The translations under genes and the position numbers were made by a program. A model generated the notes under the pieces. The model saw only the letters and a list, made by a program, of their open reading frames with translations, was not told the origin of the DNA and made no database searches. From positions 1 to 64,000 of the forward strand of contig JAPDRQ010000026.1 in the NCBI GenBank assembly GCA_030247915.1: a DNA stretch of 64,000 bases. Reading direction: 5' to 3'. Positions 43,229 to 54,455 of the stretch are shown piece after piece. Source of the DNA: Neophaeococcomyces mojaviensis. Taxonomy: Eukaryota; Ascomycota; Eurotiomycetes; Chaetothyriales. Within the stretch, counting starts at the first letter, position 1, and the number at the start of each line of letters is the position of its first letter.

Positions 43229-44673
43229 CTACAGAACAATCCAAACACTCAATCCTACGAGCGCTCCAATGATAAGAATGGTCAAAATTGCAGCTCCAGC
43301 TCTATCTCCCGTAGTAATCGGATTCTTCTTGAACTCATCCTCAGGGTTGTGAGCTGCATCATTTCCGGCATCCGGATCGTTCGTCGAGTTGCCACCAGTG
43401 GTAGACGTTAACGGAACCATCTTTGATGAGATCTGTGTTGCTCCGATCACAGCCAGGGCAGACATCTATGTCTGTGTTAGCATGGAAACACCTGCGGGTT
43501 CGAAGAACAGCTTACCTGCTGGCCCACACCTTTACTGCCGTCCCAAACATTAGTATACCATTGGCGACCACACATACGGCCATTGTCCCCTCCTGTGCAT
43601 TGGCCTGCTGCAGCCGTGGCACTAGCTCGAAGCTTCGGCATAATTGTATCGTATGTCCAAGGTGCCAGGAGACTCGTGACAGCCATCCATCGCCCGAGGT
43701 ACGCTTTGAAACTGCTTTGATCGTTGTTGCAGTTGCTAGACGACTCGCACAGCATCTCCGTCATAATAGTACTGCCATGCTCTGCCGGAAAGAACAAGAA
43801 ACTGGCGCCATCCAGAAGACTGTTGATTCGGGTTTGCCATTTCGTGTCGCCATTGCTGTGATTCCACATCATAGCTGATCCCATTAGCAATACACCGTAG
43901 TTGTACGACCACACATAATGTTCGACTTGGGTACAATTGCCGTCGGCATCGGTATTATCCCAGATGTAAAGGTGTCCGTCCTGCATCTGAAACAGAAGCG
44001 AATTCTCCATCCATGAGTACACTTTCTCGGCCCAATCAGCGTAGGTCTGGTTTCCAGTGTACCTTGCAAGGCGTGCAGAGAGCTGGAAAAATCCACCGTT
44101 GGAAATTGTATTTTTCAAGTTGTAACCCGCGTTGAAGGAATAGACTTGCCATCTAAAACCACCTCCGCAGGTAGCAGTCTCCCAGAGATCTACTTGGAAG
44201 TTCCATACAGCTTGTGCCAAAGAAAGCCACGATGGAAATTTTCCACCAACATCAGGAATGCCTGCTTCAGCAGCCTCCATGGCAGCAAATCCCCAGAAAT
44301 CTTGATCATCCACACCCATGTTCTTGGACTGATTCGGCGGGTTGTAATTCTCGTCGGGCCCGATCTGGAACTTCAAGGCTTCGATGACTGATGGCTGGTA
44401 GCTTTCGTCGCCTGTATATTGCCAGTAATTGATCAATGCTCCCCACATTGCGCCTGCTTCCCACCAGTAATAACATGAAACATCTTCACAGGGTCCAGGC
44501 AAAATACCCGGTACTTGCCCCGATAGATTTCCAGAATAATATGTCATCATGTCGTAAGCAAGTGAGGACGTGACCGACTTGACTGAGTCAACGCTGTTGA
44601 GGTCAAGTGTAATGGCGCCGACCATGGAAATTATGCCTGCCAGAGGCACCAGGCTCCGTAGTGACGACCACAT
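43229..44673 (-). CDS. GPI-anchored GH76 alpha-1,6-mannanase-like protein (Dfg5/Dcw1 family)
   Basis: Two exons, 44673-43516 and 43465-43229, with a 50-nt phase-0 intron joining VGQQ to MSALAVIGA, giving 464 residues. The first ATG is at 44673; the frame further upstream has only a TTG. A signal peptide (about 1-20, ending SMVGA) precedes a GH76 domain with the characteristic YYWWEAGAMWG start, the adjacent-Asp pair in GVDDQDFWGFAA and GGGFRWQ. The C terminus shows a Gly/Asn-rich omega region (about DPDAGNDAAHN) and a terminal hydrophobic tail (AAILTILIIGALVGLSVWIV), the GPI-attachment layout. Dfg5/Dcw1 proteins are thought to transfer GPI-linked glycoproteins from the plasma membrane to cell-wall glucan, so wall assembly is the likely job. 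Confidence 0.93.
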
Positions 44674-45722
44674 GGCGGCCAATTATGAGTTTCCAACGCA
44701 CCAATACTCTTCCAAAAGATTCAAACTGAGAAGTGCGGTCGTACCCTCAAGACGCCGTCTCGGAGATGCAAAGTAGCTGCAATGTGATGAGCAAAAAGAG
44801 CAGGCTGTGAGATCTCAGGTGTGTTTGTCAAGATTGAACGGAATCGAAGGAATTGATGGACGTATTAATGATACTGAACGAGCGCGCAGGGTTGGAAGGA
44901 GCGATTGTAACTCGAATGCGTTTCGAAAAGTGACAGTAGATTGTTTCGTGAGGTAGAATTCTCGAGCTCGTGAAAGTCGTACTCCAGGATGTTTGGCGAG
45001 GCTGATTGCAACGAAGGTGAACTGCAAAAGAAGGACTGGTGGGTGAAAGCACGATACACAAAGAGCAAGATGTTCCAAGCACAATCTACGGGGTACACTC
45101 CAGACGAGGAGGAAATAGAAATTGACCTTAACGAGGGTTCCAGCTGTAACATGACAGGCTAGCGCAGGGACCGACCGGAACTTCACTAGACCCTACTGGA
45201 GCTAATGTCACCCCTGAAATGCTCGTTTGCACCGGTTGGGGACACCAATAGTACATCTGCTGCTCGAGGCTCCACGGCCTGCAAGTTTATATAAGCTGCA
45301 GCTGTTGCCCATTCCTTACTGCTCATTAGAAACATGGGTGCGGCACAACTTCACTAGAAGAGTTCTTTCTGAGAAACATTATGTCAGAAGCTCCAGTACG
45401 CACCTACAATGTTTCAGTCACCCGCCTAGTGCATTCAGTGTGGCTTAGACGTCCTTCGTCACGCCAAGCCTGCAAATCAGGAGACTGCGTACCGCCGGAG
45501 GCCGCCATCTGTTCATGACAGTTGACTAGACGAGACGAAAGATGAGCCAGAAGCAGATCAGTTAATGACATAATTAGCGCTCGGAGGTATAGCTGTATAT
45601 CCATTGTGATCCTAAGAAGATGCACGAAGTAAGTTTGCTACCATTGAAAACTACGCAGAAATGCACAAAAATGCCCTTAGCTTCTTAAGCCTATACAATA
45701 TCAAACCCTACACTCACTCGAC
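44674..45722. other. Upstream region of the GH76 gene
   Basis: Just over 1 kb with overlapping short frames in three registers, which speaks against coding. It holds the GH76 5' leader and a TATA-like element near 45,290. Confidence 0.45.
45285..45296 (-). promoter_or_regulatory. Possible TATA element upstream of GH76
   Basis: On the minus strand this reads gcTTATATAAac, about 610 nt before the GH76 ATG. It would imply a long or spliced 5' leader, so the assignment is tentative. Confidence 0.25.
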
Positions 45723-46664
45723 CTACACATTTGCTTCAGCGCTTTCCTTTGCCAATGTGTCGCCTGATGCTACGAGCTCCTTGTCAGTTTTCATACTTGT
45801 CGTTGCAGTGGCGGGGAAGCAGTATCCAGGATGGAAGACCGTCTGGCACGAAGTCGCAATGCTGAGCATGACAATTCTAGGACAATAAACAGCATCTGAT
45901 CCTGCATGATTGAGTTTTGCCAACACCAGCCATCTCAACAATGCGGTAGATGCATCTGACCAAGAGTGTGAGGTATGCGATGAAGTACGCTACCGTAAAC
46001 ATTTGAAACTTCTTGTCGTTCTTCGTCGTTTCGGCTTCAAAATTGAGCGGGCACGGAGAGAGCGCTCAATATCGCTGAACGACACAATCGGCTGTAGCAA
46101 ATGCGAAAAAAGCCAAAGTCACCACCTGCCAGCTGATGCCCGCCATTGTGAGACCTTCACCGACCTTCATCAGCGAGTCGTTGAGGCCTGCCTTGGATGC
46201 AACTCCTCCACCAGCTCCTTGCAGGACAAGTGCATAGGTATCGGCGACGATGAAGATCCAGGTACAGTGCTTGAATCTGAGTCTACAGAATTCCGGTCGA
46301 AAAACTCTAGTGGGATGCTTCAAGACCAGGTAGATAGCTGCGGAGTTGAAAGCTGGTGCTAATGTGAGGCAGCAGAGTTGATTCTTGAAGCCGATGGGGT
46401 CGAAAGCATTCTTCGAGAGCATGATACGACCAACGTAGCCGAACCTCATTAATAAGCACGCTAAACCCAGAGCTAGCATATGCGTCCATGTTTTGTAACA
46501 AATTGCGAGATACAGGTTGACAATACTGCCTGAAACAGAGATGACAAGGAACAGAATCGTTGAATGTAGGTCAGGTTTATAGCCATAGATGGAGGCTTGC
46601 ACTAGGCATACAGTTTCGTTGCCCACACAGCCAGAGAGGGGATGCGAGGATAAGTAGCAGACAT
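45723..46664 (-). pseudogene. RTA1-like lipid-translocating exporter pseudogene
   Basis: The minus strand encodes most of an RTA1-family seven-helix membrane protein (for example CVGNETVC, SIYGYKPDL, YVGRIML, LTLAPAFNSAAIYLVL, VLQGAGGGVASKAG), but the frame is broken in four places. (1) The likely ATG at 46664 is out of frame with the body, and no in-frame ATG exists upstream. (2) An in-frame TGA lies at 46068-46066 after CVVQRY; the same frame then continues sensibly (FQMFTVAYFIAYLTLLVRC). (3) A one-base loss follows IYRIVEMAG, after which MQDQMLFIVLE resumes in another frame. (4) A further one-base loss precedes VMLSIATSCQTVFHPG. The family exports sphingoid bases and other lipids. The intact conserved motifs suggest recent decay. 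Confidence 0.82.
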
Positions 46665-47805
46665 GGTGATGAGGTTCTGGAATGTCTGTGTTTGGTCCGG
46701 ATATGTTAAGATGGTATGGCTAACAGTCTTCTATCAGAGTTATAGGAGGTCCAATGCTCGTTGAGGGCCTCGAGGCATGTGCTGCTATTGTGTTGCTGTT
46801 TTGGTGGTTGAGAGCACGCCAGGTCGTCTATGGTAAGCACTCTCTTTATAAGTATTCCACGCGACGGTATACCTAGAACTTACCTGGATTTGTCGTCGAC
46901 GTCGTAAGTCTAGAGAGGAATTAGCTGGCGAGGCAAAGCACAATTCATAGAAGAGAAATTTGATGCTTCAAACACGATGGAATTCGCTAGTAATGCTGGA
47001 AATAGCAACTTGTAATGTATGAGTTTTCACTACCGAGCTCACCAGGAATATAACAGCAGCTGAGCATGAAGTAATCTCTTTCTTCCGCGTTGAGGCGATA
47101 TTTGGGATTGGATGCGAGGAGAATGTTTCCAGAGTTCAACATTCGCTACGTAGCGAAAGACTCACTGCCCCATTGGAGAACTTTACATCTGACAGAGATA
47201 GCTCTGTCAAATTTGCCATCCTCAACCAAAGGCTAGCCATCAATCGATGATTCCTTTCCTACAGGTAAGGTGTTTGAGGGAAAGCCTGGTAAACAATGAC
47301 CTTGAAAATCTGGAGAGAAGAAAACGTCATTGACTGTAGTTTTTTTACCCTAATTGCATTCTGGCTGTTAGATATAGTCGTATAAATTCTTCATTGACAA
47401 AGTGGAGGCAATAACGTTAAGTCTAAGAGCATGATGTCGTGAAAAAACTCCAGTTGAAAAAGGATTCTGTAACACCTCGGTGAATCATTGATCCGGCCAT
47501 CGCGTCTCGTGTTGCTATTACAACCCCATTGTTTACGAAAGACTTGAAACATTGCAATCGCAAGCGATTGTAGGAGCTGTCGAGTCGCGTGTCGAATGCT
47601 TCTGTCAGTCGCTGGCTGCATTGTTGTCTGTGCTGGCTACGGGTAAGGTCGCAGCTCTATCAACATTTCCGAGGCGGACACGCGACAAAGATCACAATGT
47701 GGAAAATATCCTAAGCAGCAATATCGTCGTGCACCTCAGGAGACAGGGAGTACTCACTTCTTTACACATTCACCTTGAGTTGGCATTGTTCCTTGATTGT
47801 TCACA
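46665..47805. other. Intergenic region, about 1.1 kb
   Basis: AT-rich in places (47,330-47,400) and without convincing frames. It lies between the upstream ends of the divergently arranged RTA1 pseudogene and Apc15 gene. Confidence 0.45.
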
Positions 47806-49431
47806 ATGTTCACAAGTTCACTTCCGTTGTTGCTGCCTCCAGCTGCATCACTTCTCCCACCTCTTCATGATCAGCCTACTACTGATGTATCCCCGGTGGC
47901 AGCCGGTCCGAACTCACTTCAAGCCCAGCAGCAACAGCAACAGCGCAGAACGAGAGGACATCCTCATGCCATGTATCCTCGAAGCCAGCTTGCTATATTG
48001 GCTCACGATGAACGAGTCATTACTCAGCGCAAGCTCGCTATAGCAATGTATGGCTATTCGTGGCTGAAGCCAGCAGGGTGTACCAAGACTATGTTAGGTC
48101 GAAGAGAGGAGGAGATCGAACGTGAAGAAGTCGAAAGACAGTTGAGGGAGGTGGAGCTGCAAGAACGGAACGCCGCTGAAATCGAAGAAGCGGAGAGACA
48201 GGCACAACTTGATCAGCAAAGGGCTAGCGAGGCACAAGGTGGAGACATTGGCGAAGACGGTGAACGAGATCTCGATGAGGACGTTCCAGATATGGATGAT
48301 GTAGAAGGTGATGAGTTTGAGGACGAGGAAAGCGAAGAAGAGGACGATGAAGATGACGAGGACTTGGACAATGATATACCTGAAGCAGACACAGCCTGGA
48401 CTTACGACACCACTCGAGATCCGGACACTGAATCCGAGGATGAAGTATCATCCCCGCCACTTATGCAGCAACGACCACCACAGGTGCAAGCGCGAGCAAC
48501 CATACCAGGATCGGGACACTACTCTACTGCCGAAGATCAAGAACAAGCCGAGCAAGAAGCCATAGCAAACACCATGCTGTATGAAGATGAACTTGGCGAA
48601 TACGACCAAAGCCGTGACTTGGATGATGAATTACCGGACATGGATGGTACACGCAACCTCGATGATGATGTACCCGAGGCTGAAGACGATGACGGCGGAT
48701 GGGAGCACACTGATACGGAGCTTGAAGAAAGCGATATGGACATTAGTATCATGCCACCAGGCGCCACAGCACATCACGTCTCCATGCCTCCGCCCTTCTC
48801 GAACATCGGCCAACGGCAGCGCCGCGACCTGGCACGACAAAGCATTGCAAGCCAACAGAGTGACATGAGCACGGACATGAGAAGAACATCAGGCAATGTC
48901 CAATTACCCATGCCTCAATCTAGTCGACCAATACCACCACAGACAGGCGTTCGAGGGCTTGTCCGATCCCAACAACTGCTACCAAACTTCACACCTGACC
49001 AGCTCGGCAGCGACTTTAGCGTAAGTGCACTTATCAGTACAGGCAATACCGACATGAGCTCTATCGGAGCGAACCCTGCTCACCAAGCTGGACGAGGCTT
49101 CTTAGATCCAGCTAGCGCAAGGAGAAACCTGTTTGGAGCAGGAAGATCTGAACAACCTCCAGCGCAAGCAACTGGTAGTTCAAGAAGCTTCACGTCACAG
49201 GAGCAAATATCGATGATGGGGTCTGTGCCGAACCTTGCTCCCCACCAGATTGCAGCCATGGGTTCTGCGACGATGGCGCCACGACAGGTCAGTAGTGGAG
49301 GCTTATTCACGCCGTCACCTCAGCAGCAGAATGTGCAGCGAGTGCAGCAAGGACTGGGCTCTGTGGATGAGCCCAGAAGCAGAACTAGAAGCGGAAGGGT
49401 ACCTGGCGGGACTAGAGGCGCGAGGAGGTAA
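47806..49431 (+). CDS. Anaphase-promoting complex subunit Apc15/Mnd2-like
   Basis: 541 residues in one exon from ATG 47806; the frame is open three codons upstream but only from a TTG. The N terminus MFTSSLPLLLPPAASLLPPL and the block SQLAILAHDERVITQRKLAIAM, followed by YGYSWLKPAGCTKTMLGRREEE, are the hallmark of fungal Apc15p (PF05841). A charged coiled coil (EEIEREEVERQLREVELQERN) and highly acidic stretches with repeated RDLDDE-PDMD-like units (ERDLDEDVPDMDD, SRDLDDELPDMDG, TRNLDDDVPEAED) come next, then a Ser/Gln-rich tail. Apc15/Mnd2 regulates APC/C ubiquitin ligase and mitotic-checkpoint complex turnover (and meiotic APC/C in yeast). Nuclear location is expected. Confidence 0.85.
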   Translation: MFTSSLPLLLPPAASLLPPLHDQPTTDVSPVAAGPNSLQAQQQQQQRRTRGHPHAMYPRSQLAILAHDERVITQRKLAIAMYGYSWLKPAGCTKTMLGRREEEIEREEVERQLREVELQERNAAEIEEAERQAQLDQQRASEAQGGDIGEDGERDLDEDVPDMDDVEGDEFEDEESEEEDDEDDEDLDNDIPEADTAWTYDTTRDPDTESEDEVSSPPLMQQRPPQVQARATIPGSGHYSTAEDQEQAEQEAIANTMLYEDELGEYDQSRDLDDELPDMDGTRNLDDDVPEAEDDDGGWEHTDTELEESDMDISIMPPGATAHHVSMPPPFSNIGQRQRRDLARQSIASQQSDMSTDMRRTSGNVQLPMPQSSRPIPPQTGVRGLVRSQQLLPNFTPDQLGSDFSVSALISTGNTDMSSIGANPAHQAGRGFLDPASARRNLFGAGRSEQPPAQATGSSRSFTSQEQISMMGSVPNLAPHQIAAMGSATMAPRQVSSGGLFTPSPQQQNVQRVQQGLGSVDEPRSRTRSGRVPGGTRGARR

Positions 49432-49974
49432 GGAGCTGTATGATGTGGGTATGCCAAGGCAACGAGACCATCAAGAACAGAATAGATAAGAGGACGGCTA
49501 TGCAACAACAATAACCTGGCTGAGCAGGAAACTTGCTAATGTCAAAGAGCATGATGACACTACGCGCCTAAGGCAATAGGATCCAGATCTTAAGCCTAAG
49601 ACGACTGTTTCAAGAGTCTCGGCCTCTCCTCTTTTGCTATGCTGCTGCCAGTACGCAATGTTATGTGCATGCAAGTAATGTTACAACCCTGTAAGATGCC
49701 GCACCTAAATATTTCCGGGGCTTCTTCTCATTACTTCGGTAACCATTTAATGTCTGCCTTGCTGTCCCAAAATGTTCAGAACGCCTCAACCAACGCCTTG
49801 CTCTTTTTGCTAAGCTCCTAAAGACAGTCCGTCGCTCAGTGTTATAACCATGAATCAACACTTAAACACTTATGCACACATCCGTAGTCTTCAGCACACA
49901 TGCTTAAAAAAATATCCCGTAAACCTCACAGGCGAGAAGAATGTACCTACTTCTTACACCCTCCATTTCACCTT
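49432..49974. other. Intergenic region between convergent genes
   Basis: About 540 nt between the Apc15 and Bet1 stop codons. It includes A/T-rich tracts near 49,905; no gene was recognised. Confidence 0.5.
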
Positions 49975-50532
49975 CTAAAATAGCCATACATATACAAACA
50001 GACACCAAACAACCGCGAAAAATCCTAGCCAAACCCTCCACCCGACCCCTGTGCGGTCCGCCATCCTCAACATCCGTCTCATTGTCCCTTTCAACCTCAC
50101 ACTCGCCCCGTCAAACTGGTCATTGATCGTCTGCGCCAGACTGCTACTCTCTCTTATCTCGTCTCCAATGGCAATACTCAGTTGTTTCAGCTGGCTGACT
50201 TTTGACGAGAGAAGCGACGTGGCGTCGTTTTCGTTTTGAGATTCGAGGTGGTCGAGGACTGCTGTCGAGGTGTACGAGTTAGACGTTGGAGGTTTGTAGG
50301 TGGAGTTTTGGGGAGTTAGGTGGCCGTTGGGTGTGGTGGAGTAAGGGTTCGATGTGGTGGGTGCAGGAGAGTAGGAGGAGTATGGGGACGTTGGTCGTTT
50401 GTCGGGGTAGGCATAGGAGGGGCGGGATTGAGAGGCACTGGAGGAGGGGCGCGAGCCGGGGTAGTCGGCGAAGAGAGAAGATGTGGCTCCAGCGCCCGGG
50501 CGGCGGTTGAGCGAGGAGTAGCGGTTCGACAT
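49975..50532 (-). CDS. BET1: ER-Golgi SNARE Bet1
   Basis: 185 residues from ATG 50532 in one exon. The N-terminal half is a Ser/Pro/Tyr-rich disordered region (SNRYSSLNRR, PTSPYSSYSPAP). Residues about 90-150 form the Qc-SNARE helix: HLESQNENDATSLLSSKVSQ, LKQLSIAIGDEIRESSSLAQ, TINDQFDGASVRLKGTMRRM. The C terminus is one transmembrane anchor (WLGFFAVVWCLFVYVWLF). This is the layout of yeast and human Bet1, which pairs with Sed5, Bos1 and Sec22 for COPII vesicle fusion at the Golgi. The extended N terminus is longer than in yeast (142 residues), as is common in filamentous fungi. Confidence 0.93.
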   Translation of the reverse strand: MSNRYSSLNRRPGAGATSSLFADYPGSRPSSSASQSRPSYAYPDKRPTSPYSSYSPAPTTSNPYSTTPNGHLTPQNSTYKPPTSNSYTSTAVLDHLESQNENDATSLLSSKVSQLKQLSIAIGDEIRESSSLAQTINDQFDGASVRLKGTMRRMLRMADRTGVGWRVWLGFFAVVWCLFVYVWLF

Positions 50533-51084
50533 GCTTTTGTTGTGGTGTTGTAGAGGATGAAACGGATGGACAAGGTCTCGCAGGTAGGAAGGATCTAATA
50601 TAGTTCGTGATCCGAGAGGTGGTTTCGGTTATCTTGTCATTTTTGCGCAATATATACTTGTGGAGTAAAGACAACCAGGCATTAATGTTGTTGTGGTTGC
50701 TCTGGTCCCTTTGTCTACCGTGTCAAGTACGACTGCTAAGATTTTGGTGTTTGAGAAAACGTCACAGTGAGCTGAGCAACAAGCGCTGCTTGTTCTTTTG
50801 GTCCAATCAAGTGCATAACAGGTTTTACAGGTCTACCGTACTTCAGTCAACCATCTTCGACACTAGCTATTAGGTTCATCACCCTGATCGTAGTACCTAA
50901 AGAGGAGCGGTCGCATTAGTTCCACAACTGGCCAGTAAGTCATTCAGAAATTTAGTACCAACAGTATGTTCCTGACTTGAAGTAGGTGTTGTTCGTATGG
51001 AGATTGGGGTAGTCGCAAAGTCGACTGTGATTTCTCTAAGATAGTGTTACCGCATCGTATCTGCCCTTCTAATTCTCTGATACA
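50533..51084. other. Intergenic region, about 0.55 kb
   Basis: Upstream of Bet1 and downstream of the aldo/keto reductase (both minus strand). Nothing was recognised. Confidence 0.45.
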
Positions 51085-52098
51085 CTAGTGCCAATACTTC
51101 AATGGCGGCCCTCGGATTCTCTCCCACCCCAAGTTCAAGGCTTCGACAATATCATCTGGCAATGGCCCTTCATCCAACGCCTTCAGGTTCTCCTCCAAAT
51201 GCTTGTTACTGCTAGCGCCGATGATCACAGCATCTCCAAGCTCCTTCTTCATCATGGAATGATGGGTTAGCCACCTAAGCGCACACTGGCTCTCTGTCAA
51301 TCTATGTTTCTCCGCGACTGGCCTTAGGATATCGAGCGCATCGAACATAGCATCATTCCAGTATCGGCCTCTGTGAAGCTGTCCTTGCAACCTTTTCGGA
51401 TCGAATCTGCCACCAGCTTCCACGTCTTCGTCCTGTGTGTCTCGCTTGAACTTACCCGTCAAGAAGCCACCAGCCAGAGGATTGAAGCAGTACAGGCTGA
51501 TGTTGTACTGTCTAAGGCACGGAAAAAGCTCATCCTCGACCTTTCGGTGCAAAGCATTATACAGACCTTGATAGACACTAGGCATAATCCAGCCATTGCG
51601 CTTGCAGATCTCGCAAATCTGTGCCACCTCGAAGGAGTAATAGTTGCTGATACCGAATCGGGAGAAGTATCCTTCCTTGTGCAAAGCGTTGACCTCCCGT
51701 AACGTGTCTTCCCAAGGTACCTTTCTGTCCGGTCCATGCAAGTAAAACATATCAATCTTGTCTGCTTTGAGGGCTTTTAGTGAGTCCATGAGACCTCTTC
51801 GAATATCTTCCGATCGATGTGAGTAAGAAATTGGGAATAAGGCGCCCTTGCCCTCGGTTGGGTAGAGCTTTGTGTCCATAATGATACCCTTCGATTTCCA
51901 GTCAATATCCCCAAGATACTCCTCTGAAGAACCCTCGCCGTAGACTCGAGCTGTGTCAACTTCATTATGTCCATACGATTGGAAGGTTGAGAGGAGTTTA
52001 GTGGTGTCGTCGAGGGTAAAGACACGGGTCATCTCAATACCCGGCTTGCCAATGGTCATGGCGCCGAAGACTACTTTCATGGGCGTTTTGGTCGCCAT
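51085..52098 (-). CDS. Aldo/keto reductase, AKR7 (aflatoxin-aldehyde-reductase-like) type
   Basis: 337 residues, one exon, ATG at 52098. The catalytic tetrad is intact: Asp48 (NEVDTARVY), Tyr53, Lys77 (IIMDTKLYP) and His121 (MFYLHGPD). The C-terminal cofactor segment IIGASSNKHLEENL binds NADPH. The start MKVVFGAMTIG and the block VYQGLYNALHRKVEDELFPC are typical of the AKR7 subfamily, which reduces dialdehydes and other reactive carbonyls. The protein lacks a targeting signal and is likely cytosolic. A good TATA element lies about 118 nt before the start codon. A stress-inducible detoxification role is reasonable but not shown by the sequence. Confidence 0.92.
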   Translation of the reverse strand: MATKTPMKVVFGAMTIGKPGIEMTRVFTLDDTTKLLSTFQSYGHNEVDTARVYGEGSSEEYLGDIDWKSKGIIMDTKLYPTEGKGALFPISYSHRSEDIRRGLMDSLKALKADKIDMFYLHGPDRKVPWEDTLREVNALHKEGYFSRFGISNYYSFEVAQICEICKRNGWIMPSVYQGLYNALHRKVEDELFPCLRQYNISLYCFNPLAGGFLTGKFKRDTQDEDVEAGGRFDPKRLQGQLHRGRYWNDAMFDALDILRPVAEKHRLTESQCALRWLTHHSMMKKELGDAVIIGASSNKHLEENLKALDEGPLPDDIVEALNLGWERIRGPPLKYWH

Positions 52099-52211
52099 TG
52101 TGTACGTATCTGTATGTGTTGTTCTACCTTTATCTAACGCGAGGAAGAATTATTGTCGAGTATTGTCAAGTTTGCAGTTTGCAGTTGATCGTGTCTAGAA
52201 CACCTTCACCC

Positions 52212-52224
52212 ACCTTTTATACCA
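52212..52224 (-). promoter_or_regulatory. TATA box of the aldo/keto reductase gene
   Basis: The minus strand reads ggTATAAAAGGtg, about 118 nt upstream of ATG 52098, at the distance expected for a fungal core promoter. Confidence 0.55.
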
Positions 52225-54455
52225 GATCCTTTACAACTAAGCTCGGTGATAAACATCGCAATTTGCTATCTCCTCTTGATTATTGAAGGAGATATTCTTG
52301 TCTCCGGGTGTCCTTGTAAATGATCTCGCACCTATCATCAGCCTGGAGCCATCGGTAAAGACCTTTCAAGAGCAATCATCGGAGCGATTGAAGAGTCAAA
52401 TGGACTCAGACTAAAGAGGTTCCGCCGAAATTCTGCCGGTATTTAACCGGGGGAACCAATTGCAAGTACAGAAGTTTTCGGCCGAATGCTATTCTCCTCT
52501 TTAATCAGCTGTGGTTTGCGATGTATCTCCTGCTTGTGACGTGATATAGGATGAAGGAGGCGATTGATGTGCGCAACACAGATAAGGAAAACAGAAGGAC
52601 ATTTGTGCAGTTATATCGTGTATGAAATGGCAATTCTTCACGCCTTGGGAAGAAACAGACGACAAGAATCGACGAGGTCTAAGAGTGGAGCAGATGAGTT
52701 TATCCAGGTGGGCAATAATCTACATACTCTGTCTAGACAACTATTAGGATGATTGCCTAACTGCACACGATTGCGTTGATACATTACAGCTGTCCCAATG
52801 AGCAAGTCAACCATTTAAGCTTGCCTAAAGGCTGATGATTTAGATCTGTATTTATTTGCCTGGACGGACGCACAGCATTCATGTGGCGAGGATTTTTTGC
52901 TCATTCTAAGAGATCCGGGAGCTTCACTATGAACACGGCTTGTGACTAGATTCACCTGGTAATCGCATCATTCAAAGAACCTGAAGGAAATCACCGACAG
53001 TCCCACTCGTATTGATCTAGCTGATTGCAGCTTTGTGTTTAATGTTGCTCGCATCACGGTTGTTGGATTGCAGCCTGCATTCGCCCAGACTGAAGGATTG
53101 TGCAATAAATTTCGCTTTAACCCAGAACGCCTCTTGGACAAATATCATTCTGGGTGCATAAGCATCTCGTCTTGCGCGCAAAGTCTGCCTTAATCAAGTG
53201 ACTAGGTGATTTAGCTAGTGCACACAACTAAACTCGGAGGAAGCCTGAAGATATGAGCAAAAGTGGTGCTGTGTTGAAAGAGTCGCCACTTCCTTCGCTT
53301 CGCACGAACACAGACGCGAGAAGAGATAGAGGTATTTCTCCTTGCGCTACGCATATTGTTGGTACGTAAGCAGTTACAAAAAAAGACCAAACACACTCGT
53401 TATCGCATTCCATTGCAGATTCTCGCCATACACATTGGAAAAGGGTGACCACCATCAACGTCGAGTACGCCACAAGCGATAAACCAATATCCAAACCTCA
53501 ATCTTGAAAAATTTGGGTTTTATCTACATTCACAACGAAATGAACCGAAACAGTTATCAACCAGCATTCGTAGAAAGTGGTAAGGCAGTTTCGGCATCAT
53601 TTACCAATATCCTAAAGAGCAGAATCAGTTGTTAAACGTACAATACAAGCATAAATCAACTCCCAAGATTGGTTGTATCAGGACGCAAAACGACGAAAGT
53701 GAGTCAGAGAGGGTTTCCATGAACAACAGGGCAATGCGTTGCAACTTCCTTCGGTGCTGATCTGAGTTCCTATTAAGCCGGTTTCTCACGGTTATCCAAT
53801 GATCTCCGCAAGGAAGCGCAAGTGTGGATGCTCGATTTCAATCAACGAGAATTAAGCGTGACGGGGTAGGTGCCACAAGGGCGAAGAAGGGGTTCGTGGG
53901 TAATGATCCGTATTTCTCAGACTTGATAGAGGATATGGAAGATCTTCCCGTTATGGATCCAGGGGGAGAATTCGCATGTGACAAACCGGGTTGATGGTGA
54001 AGGTGAGAAGGAATCGATGTTGGTTCGTCTGAGACAATGCTCATTAAGATTAAAAAGCGTACTGTAGCTGCCATAGCGGAGAGAACAGGAACATTTGGCA
54101 GCATATGCTGATCCGAAGTTGCTGGCGTTTACATGCTGTGCCAGCCGGCTTCAAGTGGAGTTGTTTACAGAAAGGCATAACAATTCATGTGCATAGTGTG
54201 CATACAACAAGACCTCACTTGGCGTGATAAGTAGAGTCAAATTTAAAACCACAATGAGTGAATCTTGATGTTTTCGTCTCACACATTGAGACAAATCCCC
54301 GGCGGAATGCGTTCCCTAGGCATAGCTCATGACCTGAGTTTATTTGAGCCATGGTAATGCGGCAACGACATGGTTCGTCGTGAGATTGGGGACTTGTAAG
54401 ATTGGATCGGAGGGCTGCGAACTCATGCATTTGTCAGTACTCACTTCCGAGGGCA
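52225..54455. other. Gene-poor region, 2.2 kb
   Basis: No confident gene. A minus-strand 88-codon frame from ATG 54104 to 53838 begins with a hydrophobic stretch (MLPNVPVLSAMAATVRFLIL) that could be a signal peptide, followed by a Ser/Pro-rich tail without cysteines. I cannot support it further. Confidence 0.35.

Noticed and set aside
53838..54104. 88-codon frame with a hydrophobic start, possible small secreted protein
   Set aside because: No cysteines, no homology recognised, weak composition; not enough to call a gene.
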